A stretch of DNA of 64,000 nucleotides from Rhizomys pruinosus (taxonomy: Eukaryota > Chordata > Mammalia > Rodentia > Spalacidae), in assembly GCA_009823505.1 (NCBI GenBank), contig VZQC01003035.1, positions 3,180,673 to 3,244,672 of the forward strand. Reading direction: 5' to 3'. The notes under the pieces are model-generated. The model was not told the DNA's origin, did not search any database, and saw only the letters and a list, made by a program, of their open reading frames with translations. Positions 1-11,869 of the stretch are shown piece by piece (position 1 is the first letter of the stretch; each line of letters starts with the position of its first letter). The position numbers and the translations under genes are program-made.

Positions 1-3000
1 CAGACCTCTAGCCCAGTTAACCAAAAGAAGGAAAGAGTAACTCCAAATCAATAGAATTCATGATGAAAATGGAAACATCACAACAAAGATCCAGACAATC
101 ATATGGGAATATTTCAAAAACCTATACTCTACTAAATTTTAAAACCTAAGAGAAATGAATAAATATCTGAAATCCTGGAATTCACCAAAGCCTAACCAAG
201 AAGAGATTGACAGCTTAAACAGACCCATAGTATTTGAGGAAATTGAAAATGTAATTTTAAAAATCCCAATTAAAAGAGACCCCAAATAGCCAAAGCAACC
301 CTGAGTGAAAAGAGCAATCCAGGGGGCATCAGTATACCAGACTTCAAACTATATTACAGGGCTATAGTCATAAAGATAGCCTGGTACTGGCACAAAAACA
401 GACCTGTAGACCAATGGAACAAAACTGAAGATCCAAACTTAAGCACATGCAATTTCAGACACATCATTGACAAAGAGCCCAAGAAGACTCAATGGAGGAG
501 AGACAGCATCTTCAGCAAATGGTGCTGGCAAAACTGGATCAACACTTACAGAAGAATAAAATTGAAACCCTACCTCTCACCTTGTACAAAAAAACAACTC
601 CAAATGGATCAAAGACCTTAACATGAAACACAAAACTCTGAAGGCAATAAAAGAAAATGTTGGCAGCAACTGACAAGACATAGGTGTAGGAAAAGATTTT
701 CTAAAGTAGACAGCATCTGCCCAGGAAATAAAGTCAACAATTGACAAATGGGATCTCATTAAACTCAAAAGCTTCTGTACAGTGAAAGAAACAATCAAGG
801 AAGTGAAGAAAAAACTCACAGAGTGAAACCTTCACTGCACATCTGACAGAGCATTAACTTCCAGAATATATAAACTACTCAAAAACAAAGAAATAAGAAA
901 ACAAATGACTCACTCAAAAGATGGAGTAAAGAGCTGAACAGAGACTTCACAAGTGAGGAAGTAAAGATGCCTGAGAAACGTCTTTAAAAATGTTCAAACC
1001 ACTCCCTAACTGTAAACTAGAGCCAACTGTTACAGTGCTAATTTCTTATAAAACAGGCATAACGTATTAACTGATTGATAGGCATAAGAACTGTGAAAGG
1101 ATATTTCCCTAACTAGAGCCAAATTCAATAGTAAAGTGTTTATAAGTTGTGTAATTAAGCAAAATATATTACTACAGGTAAGCTCTGACATCAGCAATGA
1201 ATTATTCTGCCTAGGAGATGTTGGCTAGGGGATTCAAACCAACCCCCCAAATTATAAAGGCCGTTTGCCTATAAGTGGGATATATGCAAGGAGAAAGGCA
1301 GTAAGTCCCTGTTGTCGAAGACCTGGAGTGAGTGTGAAAAATGTTATGAGATGTCACTTGCTAGCGTACAACTGGCCTCTGAAACGGCTAGAGAGCGTTA
1401 CCAAAGGCCACTAAAGCAATACAGCAAAATATTGGTCTCCCTGAGACAAGCAAGACTCCTCTGTCAATATCAGCTACACCTCAACAGCCTGGAGATACTG
1501 TGCAACAGTGGCAGCCAAGTGTCTATATATATCCCAAATCTATTTGGCTATTAGCTCTCTCCTTGGAGGAATAACTCACAGCTGATGCCACAAACTTGTG
1601 TCCTCGGGTGGTTGGGCAATGTTGTGAGCCACAGTAAGAACTTGTCACCCTTTATAGAGAAACCACAGTTTGCGGATTAGCATGCCATCCAAGCATCTGT
1701 GTCTATGCTCACAGCTTAGCTTGACGTAATAAGTGGTACTGCTTAAATGCCTGTACATCCAATAGCTTGTGCTTTGTTACTATGACTAAAAAGGGTATCA
1801 CTGGGAAAGCTGTCAATCCATGAAAGGAAACAACCTGAACAGACTGGAGTCCAAAATGACAACTCCAAAGAAATTAGACTGTTTTCTTCTCACCCACTTG
1901 TGCCCCTTTCCCAAAGCCCAGGGAACAAACTGCGGAAGAGGAGGCGTGGTAGATTGTAAGGGCTGTGGAGAGATAGGGGTGAATCATGAGACTACAGGAA
2001 TATAGTCTGGACTCCTGATTGATCAACATGTCTGTGCATACAAGCTTCTCCAACTGGTCTATGGGAACTTTGGGTTGTTCAAAATTTGGCCATAGATACT
2101 TGCAAAATGCACCAATTACCTGATTGTATGACATAATGAGTGACGTCAATGCTATCTGCAAACAACTGTGTCATTGTATTGTAGAATTCCTTAAAAAATA
2201 AATTAATTAAAAAAATGTTCAACACTGCTAATAATTAAGGAAATGCAAATTAAAACCACTTTAAGATATCATCTCACTCTGATAAGACTGGCTAGGATCA
2301 AGAAAACAAATGATACCAAATGCTGGAGAGGTTGTGGGGAAAGGGGAACACTCATCCACTGCTGGTGGGAATGTAAACTCATACAGCCACTATGGAAAGC
2401 AGTGTGGAGAGCCCTTAAAGGATTCAAAATGAGCCTACTACCTGACCCGGCCATACCACTCCTGGGTATATACCCACAAGACTCATCCTACCACAGAGAT
2501 ACATGCACAGCCATGTTTACTGCAGCTCTCTTCACAATAGCAAAGAGTTGGAACCAACCCAAGTTCCCCTCAACCAACAAGTGGATAGAGAAAATGTGGT
2601 ACATCTACACAGTGGAGTTCTATTCAGCGGTAAAGAAAGATGACATCATGAACTTTGCAGGTAAATGGATGTAACTAGAAGATATTGTGCTAAGTGGAGT
2701 AACAGAATCCCAGAAAAACAAACAATGAATGGTATCCCTCATCTGTGGATGCTAGCACCAAGTACCTAGTTGTAAGGCAAACTGAGCAATGTTAATGTTA
2801 TATTCCTCTTTATCTGAAAGCAACTGTGCTCTTATAATGTGAATCCCTTAATAGGCTCTAGAATTAACCTGCCACTTATTTTCAGACTTTGTAATATTTG
2901 TATATGGGTGGATAGTATGTATGCATATTTTAGAGTAGTATAAAATTAAAAGGGAAAAAGAAAAATATAAAAAATAGATATTGAAAAAAATTCACAAAAA

Positions 3001-3035
3001 TTCAGTAAAAAATTTAAAAGTATAAAAAAAAAAAT
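1..3035 (+). mobile_element. Rearranged L1 LINE copy (ORF2 portion and 3' UTR)
   Basis: Positions 1-280 match the middle of the L1 ORF2 seen intact at 14055-17888 (from about 15189). At about 281 the sequence jumps to the part matching 16620 onward, so about 1.15 kb of ORF2 is missing. L1 then runs to about 997, is interrupted by a 1.2 kb insert, and resumes at 2211 through the ORF2 C-terminus, which still encodes the CX3CX7HX4C region around 2320-2375. ORF2 ends at a TAA near 2673. A 3' UTR follows to an A-rich end near 2940-3035. The copy has many stops and is a pseudogene. It is cut by the window start, so its 5' end is unknown. Confidence 0.9.
998..2210 (+). mobile_element. Unidentified 1.2 kb retrotransposed insert in L1
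   Basis: The L1 flanks join directly once this segment is removed. The segment is bounded by the duplicated target 'aaaaatgttcaa' (about 986-997 and 2211-2222) and ends in an A/T-rich tail, as expected for LINE-machinery insertion in plus orientation. I do not recognise the content as B1, B2, ID, L1 or an LTR. The longest open stretch (1312-1554, about 80 codons) has no motif I know. It could be a processed copy of a noncoding or UTR-rich transcript, or an unlisted retroelement. Confidence 0.6.
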
Positions 3036-3180
3036 CCTTGAGGACCTTTGCATATATAAAATTAATCTCTCCTGAAAAGCTGTACGTTTAGTATTTTCAA
3101 ATAGCAGTGTTTCCACAAGTCATAATTAGGACATGATGAGATGTTCCTAAATTTGATTTAAATACCACAATACATGGATT

Positions 3181-3331
3181 TTTTTTTTGTCTTTTTGAGG
3201 CAGGGTCTCCCTGTAGCCCCAGCTGGCTTGCAACTCACTCTGTAGACCAGGCTGGCCTTGAACTCACAGAGGTCTGCCTGAGTCTGCCTCCCAAATGCTA
3301 GGATTAAAGGTGTGCACCATCACACCCAGCT
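3181..3331 (-). mobile_element. B1 SINE
   Basis: 7SL-derived B1 in reverse, starting with a T-run (poly-A tail) and ending 'cacacccagct'. It is flanked by the 12-bp duplication 'aatacatggatt' at 3169-3180 and 3332-3343. Confidence 0.92.
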
Positions 3332-3360
3332 AATACATGGATTTATAAGAATGTCACTTT

Positions 3361-3587
3361 GGGGGCTGGAGAGATGGCTTAGTAGTTAAGAGCACTGATT
3401 GCTCTTGCAGAGGACCCGGGTTTGATCCCCAGCAATCACATGGCAGCTGAGAACCGTCTTTAACTCCAGTTCCAGGGGAATCTGATGCAGTCTTCTGACC
3501 TCCGAGTCTTTGCACAACCCAGGTGTACAAACCTACATGCAGACAGCACATTCATACGCAATAAAAAAAATAAATAAAAATTTAAAA
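3361..3587 (+). mobile_element. B2 SINE (first of two at one site)
   Basis: tRNA-derived head 'ggctggagagatggctta' with pol III A-box and B-box-like segments, and an A-rich tail. Flanked by 'aagaatgtcacttt' at 3347-3360 and 3588-3601. Confidence 0.92.
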
Positions 3588-3601
3588 AAGAATGTCACTT
3601 T

Positions 3602-3816
3602 GGGGCAGGAGAGATGACTCAATGGCTAAGAGTACTGGCTGCTCTAGAAGACTTGGGTTTGAATCCCAGAACCCACATGCTGCCTACCAACTGTCCATAA
3701 CTCCAGTTGCAGTGTATTTGGTGCCTCTTCTGGACTCTGCAGGCATTGCATGCCATGAGATGATTTACATACATGCAAACATAACATTCATACACATTAA
3801 ATAAACAAAAATGTTA
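3602..3816 (+). mobile_element. B2 SINE (second at the same site)
   Basis: Older-looking B2 with a diverged body and A-rich tail. Its right flank carries a third copy of the target ('aataatgtcactt', about 3815-3827), so this and the preceding B2 entered the same target sequence successively. Confidence 0.88.
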
Positions 3817-4447
3817 ATAATGTCACTTCGTACTACTGAAAATATGAAATTATTTGCAAATCTCCAATTATGCAAGAACAGAATATAAGTAAATGTGTTA
3901 GGTTATTTTACTCATGCACACAAATATGTATTTCTTACTGTGTAATTCTGTTCAGTATAATTGACTATGTAGAAAGTCTACCTACTAGTTTTCTAAATAT
4001 GCACACAGAAAACTAGAATCTAAATAGAAAATAAGGTACTTTCTTTTTTATTTATTTTTAAATTTTTGTTATCCAGTCATTAGTTGAGAGGCACTTGGGT
4101 TGGTTCCAGCTCTTCACTATTGTGAAGAGAGCTGCAATAAACATGGCTGTGCATGTATCTCTGCGGTAGGATGAGTCTTGTGGGTATATACCCAGCAGTG
4201 GTATGACTGGGTCAGGTGGTAGGCTCATTTTGAGTCCTTTAAGGGCTCTCCACACTGCTTTCCATAGTGGCTGTACGAGTTTACATTCCCACCAGCAGTG
4301 CATGAGTGTTCCCCTTTCACCACAACCTCTCCAGTATTTGGTGTCATTTGTTTTCTTGATCATAGCCAGTCTTATCAGAGTGAGATGATATCTTAAAGTG
4401 GTTTTAATTTGCATTTCCTTAATTATTAGCAATGTTGAACACTTTTT

Positions 4448-4688
4448 TTTAATTAATTTTATTTATTTCTGTATGTGTATGAATGTACTGTCTGCATGCA
4501 AGTCTGTGCACCCGTGTCGTGCAATGCCACAGAGGTCAGAAGAGGGTGTCTGATTCCCCTGGAACTGGAGTTCTCCTGGAATTGGAGTTTCAGACGGTTC
4601 TCAGCCGCCATGTGGGTGCTGGGGATCGAACCCGGGTCCTCTGCAAGAGCGGTCGGCGCTCTTAACCGCTAGGCCATCTCTCCAGCCC
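4448..4688 (-). mobile_element. B2 SINE inside the minus-strand L1
   Basis: Reverse B2 ending 'ggccatctctccagccc'. Flanked by the 17-bp duplication 'aatgttgaacacttttt' at 4431-4447 and 4689-4705. Confidence 0.93.
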
Positions 4689-5260
4689 AATGTTGAACAC
4701 TTTTTAAGATGTTTCTTGGGCATCTTTATTTCCTCACTTGTGAAGTCTCTGTTCAGCTCTTTACTCCATCTTTTGAGTGAGTCATTTGTTTTCTTCTTTG
4801 TTTTTTTGAGTAGTTTATATATTCTGGAAGTTAATGCTCTGTCAGATGTATCGGCAGTGAAGGTTTCCTCCCACTCTGTGGGTTTTCTCTTCACTTCCTT
4901 GATTGTTTCTTTCACTGTATAGAAGCTTTTGAGCTTAATGAGGCCCCACTTGTCAATTGTTGACATTATTTCCTGGGCAGATGCTGTCTGCTTTAGAAAA
5001 TCTTTTCCTAGTCTTATGTCTTGTCGGTTGCTGCCAACATTTTCTTTTATTGCCTTCAGAGTCTAGGGTTTCATGTTAAGGTCTTTGATCCATTTGGAGT
5101 TGATTTTTTTGTACAGGGCGAGAGGTAGGGCTTCAATTTTATTCTTCTGTAAATGGTGATCCAATTTTGCTAGCACCATTTGATGAAGATGCTGTCTCTA
5201 CTCCATTGAGTCTTCTTGGGCCCCTTTGCCAATGAGGTGTCTGAAATTGTGTGTGCTTAG

Positions 5261-5530
<270 letters not shown>

Positions 5531-7527
5531 AAATTGTATGTGCTTAAGTTTGGATCTTCAGTTTTGTTCCATTGGTCTACAGGTCTGTTTTTGTGCCAGT
5601 ACCAGACTGTTTTTATGACTATAGCCCTGTAGATAGTTTGAAATCTAGTGTATAGAGAACAGCCCCCCCCACCCCCCCCGGATTGCTCTTTTCACTCAGA
5701 GTTGCTTTGGCTTTTGGGGATGTTTTGTTTTTCCATATGAAATTAAGGACTTTTTCTCCAAGCCTGTGAAGAAACTCTTTGGGATTTTAATTGGGATTAC
5801 ATTGAATCTGTATATTAATTTGGGCATAATGGACATTTTTACTATATTAATTTTTCCAATCCATGAGCATAGGAGGTTTTTTCCATCTTGTTGTAGAGAT
5901 CTTTGGTGTCTTTGGCTAGGTTTGTTCCTAGGTATTTCATTGGTTTTGAGGCTATTGTGAGTGGGAAAGTCTCCTTGTATTCCTTCTTCAGGTGCTTGTT
6001 GTTGTAAAGAAATGTTACTGATTTTTCTAGGTTAATTTTGTATCCCACCACTTTACTGAAACTTTTAATCATTTCTAGGAGTTTCCTGGTTGAGTTTTTA
6101 ACATCCCTTAGGTAAACTATCATATCATCTGAGAAAAGGGATAGTTTTACCTCCTCTTTTCCAATTAGTACTATTTTAATTTCCTTTTCATGCCTTATTG
6201 CCCTAGCAAGTGTTTAAAGCACTATATTGAGGAGGAGTGGCGACAGGGGGCAGCCTTGCCAGATTCCCACCTTTAAGGGAATGCTTCTATCTTTTCTCCA
6301 TTTAGGAAGATGTTGGCTGTGGGTTTCTTGTATATTGCTTTGATTATGTTGAGGAATAATCCCTCCAGTCCAATTCCCTCTAGTACTTTTAGCATGAATG
6401 GATGCTGTATTTTGTCAAAGGCTTTTTCTGCATCAATTGAGATGATCATATGGTTTTTGTCTTTCAGTCCATTTATGTGTTTTATGTTATTTACTGATTT
6501 TTGTAGGTTGAACCATCCCCATATTTCTGGTATGACTCCAACTTGGTTATGTTGGATGATCTTTTTGATGTGGGTCTGTATGTGGTTTGCAAGTATTTTT
6601 CTGAGAATTTTTGCATTTATGTTTATTAATAAGATGGTTCTTATTAATAAGATGGTTCTATAGTTCTCTTTTTTGGTCGTATCTTTGCCTGGTTTTGGTA
6701 TTAGAGTGATGCTGTCTTCATAGAAGGAGTTTCAGAGATTTCCCTCTGCTTGTATCCTTCTGAACAGTTTTAGTAATAATGTTTGTAAGACCTCCTCAAA
6801 TGTTTCATAGAATTCTGCCTGAAACCATCTGGGCCTGGACTTTTTTTGTTGGGAGGTTTCTTATTACAGTTTTAATTTCTTCATATTTTGTGGGTCTGTT
6901 TAAGCTGTTAATCTCCTCTTGGTTAAGCTTTGGTGATTCCCAGGATTTTAGATATTCATCCATTTCTCTTAGGTTTTCAAATTTAGTAGAGTATAGGTTT
7001 ATGAAGTATTCCCATATGAGTGTCTGGATCTTTTCATTGTCTGTTAAGATACTTCCCCTTTCATCAAGAATTCTATTGATTTGGAGTTGCTCTTTCTTTC
7101 TTTTGGTTAACTGGACTAGAGGTCTGTCCATCTTGTTTATCCTTTCAAAGAACCAACTTTTGGATTCATTGATTTTTATTTTATTGTTTTCTTTGTTTCT
7201 ATTTCATTGAATTCTGATCAGATTTTTGTTATTTCTTCCTATCCATTGAGTTTAGGGTTTATTTGTTTTTGTCTCAAGTATTTTTAGCTGCAGTGTTAGA
7301 ATGTTTATTTGTGCTCTTTCTGTTTGTTTGTTTTTTAATGTAGGCACCCAGGGCTATAAACTTCCCTCTTAGGACTGCCTTTAAAATATCCCATAGGTTT
7401 GTTGTATTGTATTATCATTTCATTTTAGTTCCAGGAATGCTTTTATTTCTTTCTTTATTTCTTCCTTGACCCAGTCATTATTCAGGAGTGTGCTGTTTAG
7501 TCTCCATGTGTTCATGTAGATAGTAGG

Positions 7528-7886
7528 TGTATTAGTCACTTTTCTGTTGCTGTGATAAAGCACCATGACCAAGGAACTTATAAAAGGAAGAGTTTATTTG
7601 AGCTTACAATTGGTGGTTCCAGGGAATTAGAGTCCATTGTGGTGGGAGGCGTGGCGGCTGGATCTGGAGCAGCAAACCGAGGGTCACATCTTGCAAAGAG
7701 CATAGGAAGCAGAGAGAGGGTGACTGTAGACCACGAGGCTTGTTAAAACTCACTAAGCCTGCCCCCAACAACCCACTTCCTCTAGCACGGCCACACCCTC
7801 CAAGACCTCCAAAAACAGCGTCACCAACTGGAGACAAATGTCTGAATACCTAGAGCCTATGGGGGACACTCATCCAAACCACCACA
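7528..7886 (-). mobile_element. ERVL-MaLR-type solo LTR (MT/ORR1 class)
   Basis: Read in reverse, it begins TGTGGTGGTTTGGATG and ends in 'gtgactaataca', giving TG...CA termini with a polyadenylation-type 'aataaa' before the end. The L1 around it is duplicated by 5 bp (gtagg, 7523-7527 and 7887-7891), the size typical of this LTR class. There is no internal retroviral sequence. The subfamily name is from memory of family features. Confidence 0.75.
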
Positions 7887-8639
7887 GTAGGTCTTATCCT
7901 GGTGTTGATATTGAGCTTTATTGCACTGTGGTCTGATAGAATGCATGAAATTATTTCAATCTTTTTATATTTGTTGAGGTTTCTTTTGTGTCCTAGTGTG
8001 TGGTCAATTTTGGAGAATGTTCCATGGGGTGCTGAGTAGAAAGTGTATTCTTGGGTGGAATATTTGGTAGATGTCTGTGAGGTCCATTTGGTGTATTGTG
8101 TTATTCAGTTCAGATGTCTCTCTGTTTATTCTTGTCTGGTTGAACTGCCCAAAGGGCTCAGTGGGGTATTAAAGTCCCCTACTATGAGTGTGCTGGATAG
8201 GTCCTGGAGAATTTTGTTTATAAATTTCAATGCACCAGAGTTTGGTGCATATATATTCATGATTGTGAAATCTTCATGGTTAATTTTTCCTTTGATAAAG
8301 ATGTAATGGCCCTCTTTGTCTCTTCTGATTGCTTTTGCTTTGAAGTCTATTTTGTCTGATATTAAAATCACAACTCCTGCTTTCTTTTTGGAACCATTTG
8401 CTTGAAATATTTTTTCCATCCTTTCACCTTAAGTTGGTGCCTATCCTTGAGGGTAAGATATGTTTCTTGTAGATAGCATATAGATGAGTTCTATTTCCTA
8501 ATCCATTCTCTGAGTCTATGTCTTTTGATTGGGGAGTTTAGTCCATTAATATTTAAGGTTATAATTGAGAGAAGTTTGTTGCTTCCTTTCACCTTATTAT
8601 CCATTTGCATTATTGTCTAGGTTTCTACTTCCACAGTTA

Positions 8640-9766
8640 TGCTTTTATTAATTTCTCTTTCTAGGTGCCGGGAATAGTTGCTCCTCTCCTCTTTGAAAAC
8701 TTTGAATTGCTTCAAGTATTCTCTGAAGGGTTGGTTTCTGATTCTATCATCTTGTTTATGTCATGGAACATTTTTCTTTCTCCTTCAACTATAATAGACA
8801 ATTTTTTCCTGGGCATAGTAACCTGGGTTGGCATCTACAGTTGTTTAGCACTGGGAATACTTTGGTCCACGTTCTTCTTGCTTTCATAGTTTGCACTGAG
8901 AAGTCAGCTATAATTCTGATAGGTTTCCCCTTGTTGTTTTTCTCTTGTGGCTTTCAGAATTTTATCTTTGTTTTGGGCATCTAATGTTTTAACTATGATA
9001 TGGTATGGGGAGTTTCTTTTCTGATCTTGTCTATTTGGTGTTCTATGTGCTTTTTGTATTTGTTTGGGTGTGTCTTTTTTTAGTTTGGGGAAATTTTCAT
9101 CTATTATTCTGTTGAAGACCTGATCAATACCATTCTCTTTGGATTGTTCTCTTTCCTCTATCCCTATGATGCAGAGGTTTGATCTTTTCATAGTGTCCCA
9201 CATTTCCTGGTTGTTCCACTCCTGTGAATTTTTAAATTTTTCATAATCTTTACTTTTGCTTTTCAGTTGTTCTGTGTTATCTTCCGGGTCTGATATTATT
9301 TTTTTCTGCTGCCTCCATTCTGTTTCTGAGGCTTTTTCCCATCCTTTCCTGCTGATTGGATGAATGGACAATTCCTTTTTCATTTCATCCTGTGATGTCT
9401 TTAGTATTTCCTCTTTGTTTTGGAGCTTCTCAATCTCTTCCTGTATCTCCTTGCTTCACTGGTTGGTTTCCATTTTATTCCATCATAGGATCTTTTCAGT
9501 TTTGCTACTTCCTTCTGGAGTTTGTCATTCTCTGCCTTTAGTTCTTTCCGAAGTTTGTTATTTTCTCCCTCTAGATCCTTCCTGAGTTTTTCATTCTCTC
9601 CCCTTAGTTCTCTGATATTTTCCTTATATTCTTTGATTTCTTTGAATATGCCTACAATTGTTCTTCTAAGATTTGTGTCCTGGGTTACATCTAGGGAAAT
9701 CTCATTGTAGGAATCTTCTATAGGGTTGATAGAGTTTGGTGTGGAATTATTCTGCTTTTTTCCCAT
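8640..9766 (-). pseudogene. L1 ORF1 pseudogene (RNA-binding chaperone)
   Basis: This is the ORF1 region of the minus-strand L1. The first half (about 9401-9766) is rich in E, K, L and N heptad-like residues, fitting the coiled coil of ORF1p. The second half (about 8700-9300) is in a different frame and carries the conserved RNA-recognition region, including residues matching 'RSNLCIIGIEE' and 'DENFPKLKK'. Frame changes and stops break it. Confidence 0.85.
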
Positions 9767-9769
9767 GTT

Positions 9770-10438
9770 CTTTCAATGTGTTTTTGGCATGTGGGTTTGT
9801 TTTTGTTTGTATTCTGATGCAAATCTCAAATGTTTCTTCACTGTGTTGAAGGCTTGCTTTCCTTGCTTCCTTCAGATGCTTTCGTTGTTTTCTCCTTGTT
9901 TGTGGAGTGTTGACTTGTCTAGGTTTCAGGCTTTCAATTTTGGTTATATATCGGAAGATCTATCTCACTCTTCCCTTTCTGTTCTGAAGGTTCTCCAAAA
10001 ACTGAGTTTGTAACAACTGGGTGGGTACCCTGCTGAGCACTGTGTTCACTCTGCTTCCTGCCAGCCAGTTCCTCTAGGTTGGTTGTGGAGCTTGGTGTTG
10101 TGGGACTGGAGTTGTATCAGGTTCACTGTTTCATTTATTGCACCCTGGAATCACTGCTATAGTCCCACTTGGACACTTGCTCCGCAATTCCAGTTGGGCC
10201 GGGGGTGAGTTGCTCATGTATCTGGTGTTCTGGCCAAAGCCCCAATCTCAATGCACCCAAGTCCCCTAGTGGCAACAAGCCCACCTGTGTTCCAGCTGGC
10301 TGGGTAACTGCCCCCACAGCTGCACAAGCTAAAAATCCAATAATCCACCTGGCTGAAGCATCAGGCCTCCACCCTGTGCTCCAGCTGGCCCAGCCAAAGC
10401 CCCCCATCTCTATGCACCCGAGCCCCCTAGTGGCAAAT
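9770..10438 (-). promoter_or_regulatory. L1 5' UTR with tandem GC-rich blocks
   Basis: This is the 5' UTR of the minus-strand L1, the place where L1 internal promoters sit. The outer part holds a duplicated block: the motif 'gcaccc(a/g)ag(t/c)cccctagtggcaa' occurs near 10253-10274 and again at 10416-10436, each preceded by 'ccagctggcc...caaagcccc'. The spacing is about 160-190 bp. Tandem promoter monomers are known for rodent L1s; that this is the same arrangement is inference from two copies. Confidence 0.65.
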
Positions 10439-10459
10439 GAAAATAAGGTACTTTCAAAA

Positions 10460-10695
10460 CCTGGTGTAAGAGTGACATTATGCAATCTCTACAAAATACA
10501 GTATCCTCTTAGCACCATACAGGAACATAAGGATTTTACATGTTTAGAAACATACCTCTGATATTTTATTGTCATTAAAATGAGCCAAAACAGCTACAAA
10601 GGACTTGAGTTCAAGTGATTCTATTTCTGCAGTGTATTGTCCTGAAATTGATGTTTTCATATCTTGAAAAATAAAGGCTATGATTAGGGGCATAT
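10460..10695. other. No recognised feature
   Basis: AT-rich sequence between an L1 and a B2 cluster. I see no gene or clear repeat in it. Confidence 0.5.
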
Positions 10696-10709
10696 TAAAA
10701 AGAAACTTA

Positions 10710-10950
10710 GGGGCTGGAGAGATGGCCTAGTGGTTAAGAGCACAGACCACTCTTACAGAGGACCCAGGTTCGATCCCCAGCACCCACATGGCGGCCGAGA
10801 ACCGTCTGAAACTCTAATTCCAGGAGAACTCCAGTTCCAGGGGAATCCGACACCCTCTTCTGACCTCCGCGGCATTGCGACACGGGTGCACAAACTTGCA
10901 TGCAGACAGTACATTCATACACATACAGAAATAAATAAAATAAAATAAAA
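10710..10950 (+). mobile_element. B2 SINE
   Basis: B2 with the duplicated 'ctccagttccagg/aactccagttccagg' internal segment. Flanked by 'taaaaagaaactta' (10696-10709 and 10951-10964). Confidence 0.93.
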
Positions 10951-10970
10951 TAAAAAGAAACTTAATGAAG

Positions 10971-11175
10971 GAGCTGGAGAAATGGCTTCCCAGCACTGGC
11001 CGCTCTTCTAGATCTTTGGTTTGATACCCAGCACCCTTAATCTTTTGTAACTCCAGTTCCAGGAGTTCGAGTGCCCTCTTCCTGGCCTCTGTGACAATTG
11101 TGCACATGTGGTGGGTGCATTTATATACATGAAAGCAGAAACTCATCCACATAAAGTAAAAATAGTAGATAAATA
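10971..11175 (+). mobile_element. B2 SINE, diverged
   Basis: Head 'gagctggagaaatggctt' with a gap after it. The body is degraded but retains 'actccagttccagg' and the terminal A-rich tail. Confidence 0.8.
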
Positions 11176-11185
11176 TACATAGACA

Positions 11186-11400
11186 GGGGCTGGAGAGATG
11201 GCTCAATGGTTAAGAGTGCCAACTGCTCTTGTAGAGGACCTGGGTTTGATTCCCAGCACCCACATGGAAGCTAAGAACTGTCTTTAACTCCAGTTCCAGA
11301 GGAATCCGACGCCCTCTTCTGACCTCTGTGGCATTGCATGACACGGGTGCACCAACCTACATGTAGACAGTACACTTGTACACATAAAAAAGTATAATAA
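11186..11400 (+). mobile_element. B2 SINE
   Basis: Complete B2 head, B-box-like 'ggtttgattccc' and A-rich tail. Confidence 0.92.
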
Positions 11401-11403
11401 ATA

Positions 11404-11600
11404 TGGGGCTGGGGAGATGGCCTAGTGGTTAACAGCACCAACTGCTCTTGCAAAGGACCCAGGTTTGATTGCCAGCACCCACATGGTGGCTAAGAACCAT
11501 TTTTAACTCCAGTTCCAGGGGAATCTGACGCCCTCTCCCCAACAACCTACATGCAGACAGTACACTCATACACATAAAAATAATTAAAAAATTTTTAAAT
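11404..11600 (+). mobile_element. B2 SINE with internal deletion
   Basis: Fourth B2 in a row. The segment between 'gacgccctct' and 'caacctacatgcag' is shortened. Confidence 0.9.
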
Positions 11601-11705
11601 CAATATTTTGGCTGTTATAAACATGTTTTTTCACATAATTATTTGAATAACTCTAGTAATGCTATCAGTGGCTATAAGATCAACTGGTTCTTAGAAAAAA
11701 AAAAT

Positions 11706-11855
11706 CTGGGTGTGGTGGCCCACGCCTTTAATCCTAGCACTTGGGAGGCAGAGGCAGGCGGATCTTTGTGAGTTCAAGGCCAGCCTGGTCTACAGAGTGA
11801 GTTCCGGGACAGCTGGGGCAACAGGGAGACCCTGTCTCGAAAAGACCATACTAAA
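11706..11855 (+). mobile_element. B1 SINE
   Basis: Full-length B1 from 'tgggtgtggtggcccacgcc' to 'accctgtctcgaaaagacc'. Confidence 0.93.
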
Positions 11856-11869
11856 GAAGCAAAAAATCA

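Noticed and set aside
1312..1554. 80-codon frame inside the 1.2 kb insert
   Set aside because: Short, no recognisable motif, and in a retrotransposed segment; not listed as a gene.
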